NCBI GenBank assembly: GCA_027186245.1
Contig: CP114481.1
Span: forward strand, 23,591,501-23,655,500
Reading direction: 5' to 3'
Length of the DNA stretch: 64,000 nt
Source: Coriaria nepalensis
Lineage: Eukaryota > Streptophyta > Magnoliopsida > Cucurbitales > Coriariaceae
Positions 36,661 through 49,759 of this stretch are shown piece by piece (the first letter of the stretch is position 1; the number at the start of each line of letters is the position of its first letter). The notes below the pieces were generated by a model that ran no database searches, had not been told where the DNA came from, and was given only the letters and a program-made list of their open reading frames with translations. A program made the translations under genes and the position numbers.

Positions 36661-39600
36661 GTAAGTATTGCATGAAAGTCATTTTTAAAGGCCGAATTTC
36701 GTTCGAAGTGATTTAGGATGATTTAATGACTAAAAGAGATGCAATAATATGACTTTAAGGATAAAAAAATGCATAGTGGCCTTCAATAGATCAATTGCAA
36801 GTTATGCATGAAACTCGTGTTTTAAATGCAAAAATAGAATTGGTTCGAAGTGCTTTTAAACAATTTAATGATATTAAAAGACTGAACGATATACTTTTTA
36901 AGGCAAAAATAAGGCATTGTTGTCTTCAATAAATTAATTGCAAGTTATGTAAGAAAATCATGTTTAAAGGGCGAAAATAGAATTCGTTCGACTTAATTTG
37001 GAATAATTTAATAACTAGAAGAGACTCAGTGATATGACTTTAAGGCTAAACAAATGCATTGTTCCTTTCAATAGATCAACTGCAAGTTATGCACGAAAGT
37101 CATATTTAAAGGCCGAATTTCATTCAAAGTAATTTAGAATGATTTAATGACTAACAGAGACGCAATACTATGACTTTAAGGCTAAAAAAATGCATAGTTG
37201 CCTTCAATAGATCAATTACAAGTTATCCATGAAAGTCGCGTCTTAAATGCAAAAATAGAATTGGTTCGAAGTGTTTCCAAACAATTTAATGATATGAAAA
37301 GACTGAATGATATGCTTTTTAATGCTAAAATAATGCATTGTTGTCTTCAATAGATTAATTGCAAAATATGTACTAAAATCATGATTGAAGGGCAAAAATA
37401 AAATTCATTCGAATTAATATGGAATGATTTAATGATAAGGAGAGACTCAATCACATGAATTTAAGGCAAAACAAATGCATTTTTGCCTTCAATAGATCAA
37501 CTGCAAGTTATGCATGAAAGTCATTTTTAAAGGCCGAATTTCGTTCGAAGTGATTTAGAATGACTTACTGACTAAAAGAGATCCAATAATATGACCTTAA
37601 GACTAAAAAAATGCATAGTTGCCTTCAATAGATCAATTGCAAGTTATGCATGAAACTCGTGTTTTAAATGCAAAAATAGAATTGGTTCGAAGTGCTTTCA
37701 AACAATTTAATGATATTAAGAGACTGAACGATATAATTTTTCAGGCAAAAATAAGGCATTGTTGTCTTCAATAAATTAATTCCAAGTTATGTAAAAAAAT
37801 CATGTTTCATGGGCGAAAATAGAATTCGTTCGACTTAATCTGGAATAATTTACTAACTAGAAGAGACTCAGTGACATGACCTTAAGGCTAAACAAATGCA
37901 TTGTTGCTTTCAATTGATCAACTGCAAGTTATGCACGAAAGTCATTTTTAAAGGACGAATTTCGTTCGAAATAATTTAGAATGATTTAATGACTAAAAGA
38001 GACGCAATACTATGACTTTAAGGCTAAAAGAATGCATAGTTGCCTTCAATAGATCAATTACAAGTTATGCATGAAATTCGTGCCTTAAATGCAAAAATAG
38101 AATTGGTTCGAAGTGTTTTCAAACAATTTAATGATATGAAAAGACTAAATGATATGCTTTTTAAGACTACATTAATGCATTGTTGTCCTCAATAGATTAA
38201 TTGCAAGTTATTTAAGAAAATCATGTTTGAAAGGGGAAAATAGAATTTGTCGAATTAATTTAGAATGAATTATTGACAAGAAGAGACTCGGTGACATGAC
38301 TTTAAGGCTAAACAAATGCATTGTTGCCCTCAATAGATCAACTGCAAGTTATGCACGGAAGTCATGTTTAAGGGGCGAATTTCATTCGAAGTTCTTTAGA
38401 ATGATTTACTTACTAAAAGAGATCCAATAATATGACCTTAAGACAAAAAAAATGCATTGTTGCTTTCAATAGATCAATTGCAAGTTATGCATGAAACTCG
38501 TGTTTTAAATGCAAAAATAGAATTGGTTCGAAGTGCCTCGAAACAATTTAATGATATTAAAAGACTGAACGATATAATTTTTAAGGCAAAAATAATGCAT
38601 TGTTGTCTTCAATAAATTAATTGCAAGTTATGTAAGAAAATCATGTTTGAAGGGCGAAAATAGAATTCGTTCGACTTAATTTTGAATAATTTAATAACTA
38701 GAAGAGACTCAGTGACATGACTTTAAGGCTAAATAAATGCATTGTTGCTTTCAATAGATCAACTGCAAGTTATGCACGAAAGTCATTTTTAAAGGCCGAA
38801 TTTCATTCCAAGTAATTCAGAATGATTTAATGACTGAAAGAGACGCAATACTATGACTTTAAGGCTAAAAAAATGCATAGTTGCCTTCAATAGATCAATT
38901 ACAAGTTATGCATGAAAGTCGTGCCTTAAATGCAAAAATAGAATTGGTTCGAAGTGTTTTCAAACAATTTAATGATATGAAAAGACTGAATGATATGCTT
39001 TTTAAGACTACATTAATGCATTGTTGTCTTCAATAGATTAATTGCAAGTTATTTAAGAAAATCATGTTTGAAGGGCGAAAATAGAATTTGTCGAATTAAT
39101 TTAGAATGATTTATTGACTAGAAGAGTCTCAGTGACATGACTTTAAGGCTAAACAAATGCATTGTTGCCCTCAATAGATCAACTGCAATTATGCACGAAA
39201 GTCATATTTAAAGGCCGAATTTCGTTCGAAGTAATTTAGAATGATTGAATGACTAAAAGAGACGCAATACTATGATTTTAAGGCTAAAAAAATGCATAGT
39301 TGCCTTCAATAGATCAATTACAAGTTATGCATGAAAGTCGTGTCTTAAATGCAAAAATAGAATTGGTTCGAAGTGTTTTCAAACAATTTAATGATATGAA
39401 AAGATTGAATGATATGCTTTTTAATGCTAAAATAATGCATTGTTGTCTTGAATAGATTAATTGCAAAATATGTACTAAAATCATGATTGGAGGGCAAAAA
39501 TAAAATTTATTCGAATTAATATGGAATGATTTAAAGATAAGGAGAGACTCAATGACATGATTTTAAGGCAAAACGAATGCATTGTTGCTTTCAATAGATC

Positions 39601-42600
39601 AACTGCAAGTTATGCACGAAAGTCATTTTTAAAGACCGAATTTCGTTCGAAGTGATTTAGAATGATTTAATGACTAATAGAGACACAATAATATGACTTT
39701 AAGGATAAAAAAACTCATAGTTGCCTTCAATAGATCGATTGCAAGTTATGCATGAAACTCGTGCCTTAAATGCAAATATAGAATTGCTTCGAAGTGCTTC
39801 CAAGCAATTTAATGATATTAAAAGACTGAACGATATACTTTTTTAGGCAAAAATAATGAATTGTTGTCTTCAATAAATTAATTGCAAGTTATGTAAGAAA
39901 ATCATGTTTAATGGGCGAAAATAGAATTCGTTCGACTTAATTTGGAATAATTTAATAACTAGAAGAGACTCAGTGACATGAGTTGAAAGCTGAACAAATG
40001 CATTGTTGCTTTCAATAGATCAACTACAAGTTATGCACGAAAGTCATGTTTAAGGGGCGAATTTTATTCGAAGTTCTTTAGAATGATTGACTTACTAAAA
40101 GAGATCCAATAATATGACCTTAAGACAAAAAAAATGCATAGTTGCTTTCAATAGATCAATTGCAAGTTATGCATGAAACTCGTGTTTTAAATGCAAAAAT
40201 AGAATCGGTTCGAAGTGCCTTCAAACAATTTAATGATATTCAAAGACTGAACAATATAATTTTTAAGGCAAAAATAATGCATTGTTGTCTTCAGTAAAGT
40301 AATTGCAAGTTATGTAAGAAAATCATGTTTGAAGGGCGAAAATAGAATTCGTTCGACTTAATTTGGATTAATTTAATAACTAGAGGAGACTCAGTGAAAT
40401 GACTTTAAGGCAAAAAAAATGCATTTTTGCCTTCAATAGATCAACTGCAAGTTATGCACGAAAGTCATTTCTCAAAGCCGAATTTCGTTCTAAGTGATTT
40501 AGAATGATTTAATGACTAAAAGCGACGCAATACTATGACTTTAAGGCTAAAAAAATGCATAGTTGCCTTCAATAGATCAATTACAAGTTATGCATGAAAG
40601 TCGTGCCTTAAATGCAAAAATAGAATTGGTTCGAAGTGTTTTCAAACAATTTAATGATATGAAAAGACTGAATGATATGCTTTTTAAGATTACATTAATG
40701 CATTGTTGTCTTCAATAGATTAATTGCAAGTTATTTAAGAAAATCATGTTTGAAGGACGAAAATAGAATTTGTCGAATTAATTTAGAATGATTTATTGAC
40801 TAGAAGAGACTCAGTGACATGACTTTAAGGCTAAACAAATGCATTGTTGCCCTCAATAGATCAACTGCAAGTTATGCACGAAAGTCATGTTTAAGGGGCG
40901 AATTTCATTCGAAGTTCTTTAGAATGATTTACTTACTAAAAGAGATCCAATAATATGACCTTAAGAATAAAACAATGCATAGTTGCTTTCAATAGATCAA
41001 TTGCAAGTTATGCATGAAACTCGTTTTTTAAATGCAAAAATAGAATTGGTTCGAAATGCCTTCAAACAATTTAATGATATTAAAAGACTGAACGATATAC
41101 TTTTTAAGGCAAAAATAATGCATTGTTGTCTTCAATAAATTAATTGCAAGTTATGTAAGAAAATCATGTTTGAAGAGCGAAAATAGAATTCGTTCGACTT
41201 AATTTTGAATAATTTAATAACTAGAAGAAATTCAGTGACATGACTTTAAGGCTAAACAAATGCATTGTTGCATTCAATAGATCAACTGCAAGTTATGCAC
41301 GAAGGTCATATTTGAAGGCCGAATTTCGTTCGAAGTAATTTAGAATGATTGAATGACTAAAAGAGACGCAATACTATGATTTTAAGGCTAAAAAAATGCA
41401 TAGTTGCCTTCAATAGATCAATTACAAGTTATGCATGAAAGTTGTGTCTTAAATGCAAAAATAGAATTGGTTCGAAGTGCTTTCAAACAATTTAATGATA
41501 TGAAAAGATTGAATGATATGCTTTTTAAGACTAAAATAATGCATGGTTGTCTTCAATAGATTAATTGCAAGTTATGTTAGAAAATCATGTTTGAAGGCGA
41601 AAATAGAATTTGTCGAATTAATTTAGAATGATTTATTGACTAGAACAGACTCAGTGACATGACCTCAAGGCTAAACAAATGCATTGTTGCCCTCAATAGA
41701 TCAACTGCAAGTTATGCACGAAAGTCATGTTTAAGGGGCGAATTTCATTCGAAGTGATTTAGAATGATTTACTTACTAAAAGAGATCCAATGATATGACC
41801 TTAAGACTAAAAAAATGCATAGTTGCTTTCAATAGATCAATTGCAAGTTATGCATGAGACTCGTTTTTTAAATGCAAAAATAGAATTGGTTCGAAGTGCC
41901 TTCAAACAATTTAATGATATTAAAAGACTGAACGATATACTTTTTAAGGCAAAAATAATGCATTGTTGTCTTCAATAAATTAATTGCAAGTTATGTAAGA
42001 AAATCATGTCTGAAGGGCGAAAATAGAATTCGTTCAACTTAATTTGGAATAATTTAATAACAAGAAGGGACTCAGTGACATGATTTTAAGGCAAAACAAA
42101 TGCATTGTTTCTTTCAATAGATCAACTGCAGGTTATGCATGAAAGTCATTTTTAAAGGCCGAATTTCTTTCGAAGTTATTTAGAATGATTTAATGACTAA
42201 AAGAGATGCAATAATATGACTTTAAGGATAAAAAAATGCATAGTTGCCTTCAATAAATCAATTGCAAGTTATGCATGAAACTCGTGTTTTAAATGCAAAA
42301 ATAGAATTGGTTCGAAGTGTTTTCAAACAATTTAATGATATTAAAAGACTGAATGATATGCTTTTTAATGCTAAAATAATGCATTGTTGTCTTCAATAGA
42401 TTAATTGCAAAATATGTACTAAAATCATGATTCAAGGGCGAAAATAAAATTCATTCGAATTAATTTGGAATGATTTAATAACTGGAAGAGACTCAGTGAC
42501 ATGACTTTAAGGCTAAAAAAATGAATATTTGCCTTCAATATATCAACTGCAAGTTATGCACGAAAGTCAATTTTAAAGGACGAATTTCGTTCGAAGTCAT

Positions 42601-43328
42601 TTAGAATGATTTAATGACTAAAAGAGACGCAATAATATGACTTTTAGGCTGAAAAAATGCATTGTTGCCATCAATAGATCAATTGCAACTTATGTATGAA
42701 AATCGTGTCTTAAATGCAAAAATAGAATTGGTTCGAAGTGCTTTCAAACAATTTAATGATATTAAAAGACTGAACGATATGCTTTTTAAGACTAAAATAA
42801 TGCATTGTTGTCTTCAATAGATTAATTGCAAGTTATGTTAGAAAATCATGTTTGAAGGCGAAAATAGAATTTGTCGAATTAATTTAGAATGATTTATTGA
42901 GTAGAACAGACTCAGTGACATGACCTTAAGGCTAAACAAATGCATTGTTGCCCTCAATTGATCAACTGCAACTTATGCACGAAAGTCATGTTTAAGGGGC
43001 GAATTTCATTCGAAGTGATTTAGAACTATTTACTGACTAAAAGAGATACAATAATATGACCTTAAGACTAAAAAAATGCATAGTTTCCTTCAATAGATCA
43101 ATTGCATGTTATGCATGAAAGTTGTGTCTTAAATGCAAAAATAGAATTGGTTCGAAGTGCTTTTAAACAATTTAATGATATGAAAAGACTGAATGATATG
43201 CTTTTTAAGGCTAAAATAATGCATTGGTGTCTTCAACAGATTAATTGCAAAATATGTAATAAAATCATGTTTGAAGGGCGAAAATAGAATTCGTTCGACT
43301 TAATTTGGAATAATTTAATAAAAAGAAG
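36661..43328 (+). repeat. Mixed satellite stretch, about 16 units; A variant 'aaggggc' appears
   Basis: Continuous units with several short-range relations. From about 38.37 kb, A subunits with 'tttaaggggcgaatttcat' followed by B of the 'agatccaataatatgacc' type become frequent (38.4, 40.05, 40.9, 41.7, 43.0 kb). The C variant 'acattaatgcattg' is at 38.17, 39.01 and 40.69 kb. A unit with 'gttatgttagaaaatc', 'gaaggcgaaaatag' and 'agaacagactcag' occurs at 41575 and 42836, 1261 bp (three units) apart. The chance frame at 43102-43287 is a B-C read-through. Confidence 0.85.
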
Positions 43329-45011
43329 AGACTCAGTGACATGACCTTAAGGCTAAACAAATGCATTGTTGCCCTCAATAGATCAACTGCAAGTTATACA
43401 CGAAAGTCATGTTTAAGTGGCGAATTTCATTCGAAGTGGTTTAGAATGATTTATTGACTAAAAGAGATCCAATAATATGACCTTAAGACTAAAAAAATGC
43501 ATAGTTGCCTTCAATAGATCAATTGCAAGTTATGCATGAAAGTCGTGTTTTAAATGCAAAAATAGAATTGGTTCGAAGTTCTTTCAAACAATTTAATGAT
43601 ATGAAAAGACTGAATGATATGCTTTTTAATGCTAAAATAATGCATTGTTGTCTTCAATAGATTAATTGCAAAATATGTACTAAAATCGTGATTGAAGGGA
43701 AAAAATAGAATTCATTCGAATTAATTTGGAATGATTTAATGATAAGGAGAGACTCAATGACATAATTTTAAGGCAAAACAAATGCATTGTTGCTTTCAAT
43801 AGATCAACTGCAAGTTATGCACGAAAGTCATTTTTAAAGACCGAATTTCGTTCGAAGTGATTTGGAATGATTTAATGACTAAAAGAGACGCAATAACATA
43901 ACTTTAAGGATAAAAAAATTCATAGTTGCCTTGAATAAATCAATTGCAAGTTATGCATGAAACTCGTGTTTTAAAAGCAAATATAGAATTGCTTCGAAGT
44001 ACTTTCAAGCAATTTAATGATATTAAAAGACTGAACGATATACTTTTTAAGGCAAAAATAAGGCATTGTTGTCTTCAATAAATTAATTGCAAGTTATGTA
44101 AGAAAATCATGTTTAAAGGACGAAAATAGAATTCGTTCGACTTAATTTGGAATAATTTAATAACTAAAAGAAACTCAGTGACATGAATTTATGGCCAAAC
44201 AAATGCATTGTTGCTTTCAATAGATCAACTGCAAGTTATGCACGAAAGTCATTTTTAAAGGCCGAATTTCGTTCGAGGTGATTTTGAATGATTTACAGAC
44301 TAAAAGAGATACAATAATATGACCTTAAGACTAAAAAAATGCATAGTTCCCTTCAATAGATCAATTGCATGTTATGCATGAAAGTTGTGTTTTAAATGCA
44401 AAAATAGAATTGGTTTGAAGTTCTTTCAAACAATTTAATGATATGAAAAGACTGCATGATATGATTTTTACTGCTAAAATAATGTATTGTTGTCTTCAAT
44501 AGATTAATTGCAAGTTATGTAAGAAAATCATGTTTGAAGGGCGAAAATGGAATTTGTCGAATTAATTAAGAATGATTCATTGTCTAGAAGAGACTCAGTG
44601 ACATAACTTTAAGGATAAAGAAATGCATTGTTGCTTTCAATAGATCAACTGCAAGTTATGCACGTAAGTCATTTTTAAAGGCCGAATTTCGTTCGAAGTG
44701 ATTTAGAATGATTTAATGACTAAAAGAGATGCAATAATATGACTTTAAGGATAAAAAAATGCATAGTTGCCTTCAATAGATCAATTGCAAGTTATGTATG
44801 AAACTCGTGTTTTAAATGCAAAAATAGAATTGGTTCGAAGTGCTTTCAAACAATTTAATGATATTAAAAGACTGAACGATATACTTTTTAGGGCAAAAAT
44901 AATGCATTGTTGTCTTCAATAAATTAATTGCAACTTATGTAAGAAAATCATGTTTGAGGGGCGAAAATAGAATTCGTTCGACTTAATTTGGAATAATTTA
45001 ATAAAAAGAAG
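43329..45011 (+). repeat. Higher-order repeat of 4 units, copy 1 of 3 (1683 bp)
   Basis: First of three tandem copies with an exact 1683-bp period (4 x 420.75). Markers within each copy are 'ataaaaagaagagactc' at the left edge, 'aaaatcgtgattgaaggg', 'tgacataattttaagg', 'acataactttaagg', 'ttaaaagcaaatatag', 'tttatggccaaacaaatg', 'gactgcatgatatgatt' and 'tgcacgtaagtc'. Copy 1 is slightly diverged from the others, for example 'gatttattgactaaaag' where they have 'gatttagtgactaaaag'. Confidence 0.92.
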
Positions 45012-46694
45012 AGACTCAGTGACATGACCTTAAGGCTAAACAAGTGCATTGTTGCCCTCAATAGATCAACTGCAAGTTATGCACGAAAGTCATGTTTAAG
45101 GGGTGAATTTCATTCGAAGTGATTTAGAATGATTTAGTGACTAAAAGAGATCCAATAATATGACCTTAAGACTAAAAAAGTGCATAGTTGCCTTCAATAG
45201 ATAAATTGCAAGTTATGCATGAAAGTCGTGTTTTAAATGCAAAAATAGAATTGGTTCGAAGTTCTTTCAAACAATTTAATGATATGAAAAGACTGAATGA
45301 TATGCTTTTTAATGCTAAAATAATGCATTGTTGTCTTCAATAGATTAATTGCAAAATATGTACTAAAATCGTGATTGAAGGGCAAAAATAGAATTCATTC
45401 GAATTAATTTGGAATGATTTAATGATAAGGAGAGACTCAATGACATAATTTTAAGGCAAAACAAATGCATTGTTGCTTTCAATAGATCAACTGCAAGTTA
45501 TGCACGAAAGTCATTTTTAAAGACCGAATTTCGTTCGAAGTGATTTAGAATGATTTAATGACTAAAAGAGACGCAATAACATAACTTTAAGGATAAAAAA
45601 ATTCATAGTTGCCTTGAATAAATCAATTGCAAGTTATGCATGAAACTCGTGTTTTAAAAGCAAATATAGAATTGCTTCGAAGTACTTTCAAGCAATTTAA
45701 TGATATTAAAAGACTGAACGATATACTTTTTAAGGCAAAAATAAGGCATTGTTGTCTTCAATAAATTAATTGCAAGTTATGTAAGAAAATCATGTTTAAA
45801 GGACAAAAATAGAATTCGTTCGACTTAATTTGGAATAATTTAATAACTAAAAGAAACTCAGTGACATGAATTTATGGCCAAACAAATGCATTGTTGCTTT
45901 CAATAGATCAACTGCAAGTTACGCACGAAAGTCATTTTTAAAGGCCGAATTTCGTTCGAGGTGATTTTCAATGATTTACAGACTAAAAGAGATACAATAA
46001 TATGACCTTAAGACTAAAAAAATGCATAGTTCCCTTCAATAGATCAATTGCATGTTATGCATGAAAGTTGTGTTTTAAATGCAAAAATAGAATTGGTTTG
46101 AAGTTCTTTCAAACAATTTAATGATATGAAAAGACTGCATGATATGATTTTTACTGCTAAAATAATGTATTGTTGTCTCCAATAGATTAATTGCAAGTTA
46201 TGTAAGAAAATCATGTTTGAAGGGTGAAAATGGAATTTGTCGAATTAATTAAGAATGATTCATTGTCTAGAAGAGACTCAGTGACATGACTTTAAGGATA
46301 AAGAAATGCATTGTTGCTTTCAATAGATCAACTGCAAGTTATGCACGTAAGTCATTTTTAAAGGCCGAATTTCATTCGAAGTGATTTAGAATGATTTAAT
46401 GACTAAAAGAGATGCAATAATATGACTTTAAGGATAAAAAAATGCATAGTTGCCTTCAATAGATCAATTGCAAGTTATGTATGAAACTCGTGTTTTAAAT
46501 GCAAAAATAGAATTGGTTCGAAGTGCTTTCAAACAATTTAATGATATTAAAAGACTGAACGATATACTTTTTAGGGCAAAAATAATGCATTGTTGTCTTC
46601 AATAAATTAATTGCAACTTATGTAAGAAAATCATGTTTGAGGGGCGAAAATAGAATTCGTTCGACTTAATTTGGAATAATTTAATAAAAAGAAG
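45012..46694 (+). repeat. Higher-order repeat of 4 units, copy 2 of 3 (1683 bp)
   Basis: Second copy, differing from copy 3 at only a handful of positions that I could see. Examples are 'agataaattgcaag' against 'agatcaattgcaag', 'ttgtctccaatag' against 'ttgtcttcaatag', 'aggacaaaaatag' against 'aggacgaaaatag', and 'gaagggtgaaaatgg' against 'gaagggcgaaaatgg'. The close match and fixed register point to recent amplification. Confidence 0.92.
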
Positions 46695-48377
46695 AGACTC
46701 AGTGACATGACCTTAAGGCTAAACAAGTGCATTGTTGCCCTCAATAGATCAACTGCAAGTTATGCACGAAAGTCATGTTTAAGGGGCGAATTTCATTCGA
46801 AGTGATTTAGAATGATTTAGTGACTAAAAGAGATCCAATAATATGACCTTAAGACTAAAAAAGTGCATAGTTGCCTTCAATAGATCAATTGCAAGTTATG
46901 CATGAAAGTCGTGTTTTAAATGCAAAAATAGAATTGGTTCGAAGTTCTTTCAAACAATTTAATGATATGAAAAGACTGAATGATATGCTTTTTAATGCTA
47001 AAATAATGCATTGTTGTCTTCAATAGATTAATTGCAAAATATGTACTAAAATCGTGATTGAAGGGCAAAAATAGAATTCATTCGAATTAATTTGGAATGA
47101 TTTAATGATAAGGAGAGACTCAATGACATAATTTTAAGGCAAAACAAATGCATTGTTGCTTTCAATAGATCAACTGCAAGTTATGCACGAAAGTCATTTT
47201 TAAAGACCGAATTTCGTTCGAAGTGATTTAGAATGATTTAATGACTAAAAGAGACGCAATAACATAACTTTAAGGATAAAAAAATTCATAGTTGCCTTGA
47301 ATAAATCAATTGCAAGTTATGCATGAAACTCGTGTTTTAAAAGCAAATATAGAATTGCTTCAAAGTACTTTCAAGCAATTTAATGATATCAAAAGACTGA
47401 ACGATATACTTTTTAAGGCAAAAATAAGGCATTGTTGTCTTCAATAAATTAATTGCAAGTTATGTAAGAAAATCATGTTTAAAGGACGAAAATAGAATTC
47501 GTTCGACTTAATTTGGAATAATTTAATAACTAAAAGAAACTCAGTGACATGAATTTATGGCCAAACAAATGCATTGTTGCTTTCAATAGATCAACTGCAA
47601 GTTATGCACGAAAGTCATTTTTAAAGGCCGAATTTCGTTCGAGGTGATTTTGAATGATTTACAGACTAAAAGAGATACAATAATATGACCTTAAGACTAA
47701 AAAAATGCATAGTTCCCTTCAATAGATCAATTGCATGTTATGCATGAAAGTTGTGTTTTAAATGCAAAAATAGAATTGGTTTGAAGTTCTTTCAAACAAT
47801 TTAATGATATGAAAAGACTGCATGATATGATTTTTACTGCTAAAATAATGTATTGTTGTCTTCAATAGATTAATTGCAAGTTATGTAAGAAAATCATGTT
47901 TGAAGGGCGAAAATGGAATTTGTCGAATTAATTAAGAATGATTCATTGTCTAGAAGAGACTCAGTGACATGATTTTAAGGATAAAGAAATGCATTGTTGC
48001 TTTCAATAGATCAACTGCAAGTTATGCACGTAAGTCATTTTTAAAGGCCGAATTTCGTTCGAAGTGATTTAGAATGATTTAATAACTAAAAGAGATGCAA
48101 TAATATGACTTTAAGGATAAAAAAATGCATAGTTGCCTTCAATAGATCAATTGCAAGTTATGTATGAAACTCTTGTTTTAAATGCAAAAATAGAATTGGT
48201 TCGAAGTGCTTTCAAACAATTTAATGATATTAAAAGACTGAACGATATACTTTTTATGGCAAAAATAATGCATTGTTGTCTTCGATAAATTAATTGCAAC
48301 TTATGTAAGAAAATCATGTTTGAAGGGCGAAAATAAAATTCGTTCGACTTAATTTGGAATCATTTAATAACAAGAAG
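46695..48377 (+). repeat. Higher-order repeat of 4 units, copy 3 of 3 (1683 bp)
   Basis: Third copy. It carries 'ttgcttcaaagtactttc' where copies 1 and 2 have 'ttgcttcgaagtactttc', and 'ttcgataaattaattgc' near its end. The block stops at 48377, and the next unit is the one with the 19-bp deletion, so the edge of the amplified block coincides with a structural scar. Confidence 0.92.
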
Positions 48378-48494
48378 AGATTCAGTGACATGACTTTAAG
48401 GCTAAAGAAATGAATTTTTGCCTTTATGCACAGAAGTCATGTTTAAAGGCCGAATTTCATTCGAAGTAATTTAGAATGATTTAATGACTAAAAG
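48378..48494 (+). repeat. Subunit A with a 19-bp deletion (117 bp)
   Basis: A is 117 bp here instead of 136 bp. The normal 'gccttcaatagatcaactg' and 'caagttatgcac' are joined as 'gcctttatgcac', losing the most conserved core of the satellite. I saw no other copy with this deletion in the window. It lies directly at the right end of the triplicated 4-unit block. Confidence 0.88.
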
Positions 48495-49759
48495 AGACGT
48501 AATACTATGACTTTAAGGCTAAAAAAATGCATAGTTGCCTTCAATAGATCAATTACAAGTTACGCATGAAAGTCATGTCTTAAATGCAAAAGTAGAATTG
48601 GTTCGAAGAGCTTTCAAACAATTTAATGATATGAAAAGATTTAATGATATACTTTTTAAGGCTAAAATATTGGATTGTTGTCTTCAATAGATTATTTGCA
48701 AGTTATGTAAGAAAATAATGTTTGAGGGGCGAAAATAGAATTCTTTCAACTTAATTTAGAATGATTTATTGACTAGAAGAGACTCAGTGACATGACTTTA
48801 AGGCTAAACACGTGCATTGTTTCCCTCAATAGATCAACTGCAAGTTATGCACGAAAGTCATTTTTAAGGGGCGAATTTCATCCGAAGTGATTTAGAATGA
48901 TTTACTGACTAAAAGAAATCCAATAATATGACCTTCAGACTAAGAAAATGCATAGTTGCCTTCAATAGATCAATTGCAAGTTATGCATGAAAGTTGTGTT
49001 TTAAATGCAAAAATAGAATTGGTTCGAAGTTATTTCAAACAATTTAAAGATATGAAAAGACTGAATGATATGATTTTTATGGCTAAAATAATGCATTGTT
49101 GTCTTCAATAGATTAATTGCAAAATATGTAATAAAATCATTATTTGAAGGGCAAAAATAGAATTCATTCGAATTAATTTAGAATGATTTAATGATAAGGA
49201 GAGACTCAATGACATGATTTTAAGGCAAAACAAATGCATTGTTGCTTTCAATAGATCAACTGCGAGTTATGCAAGTAATTCATTTTTAAAGACCGAATTT
49301 CGTTTGAAGTGATTTAGAATGATTTAATGACTAAAAGAGATGCAATAATATGACTTTAAGGATAAAAAAATGCATAGTTGCCTTCAATAGATCAATTGCA
49401 AGTTATGCATGAAAGTTGTGTTTTAAATGCAAAAATAGAATTGGTTCGAAGTGCTTCCAAACAATGTAATGATACTAAAAGACTGAACGACATACTTTTT
49501 AAGGCAAAAATAATGCATTGTTGTCTTCAATAAATTAATTTTAAGTTATGTAAAAAAATCACCTTTGAAGGGCGAAAATAGAATTCGTTCAACTTAATTT
49601 GGAGTAATTTAATAACAAGAAGAGATTCAGTGACATGACTTTAAGGCTAAACAAATGCATTTGTGCCTTCAATAGATCAACTGCAAGTTATGCACGGAAG
49701 ACATGTTTAAAGGCCGAATTTCATTCGAAGTGATTTAGAATGATTTAATGACTAAAAGA
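48495..49759 (+). repeat. Satellite units between the 4-unit and 6-unit blocks
   Basis: About three ordinary units. The C subunit near 48.66 kb has 'aatattggattgttg', and another near 49.14 kb has 'aaatcattatttgaaggg', both apparently private. The unit near 49.27 kb has 'atgcaagtaattcat', which also occurs at 50.53, 53.06 and 63.54 kb and so links this stretch with the 6-unit block. No other feature is visible. Confidence 0.83.
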
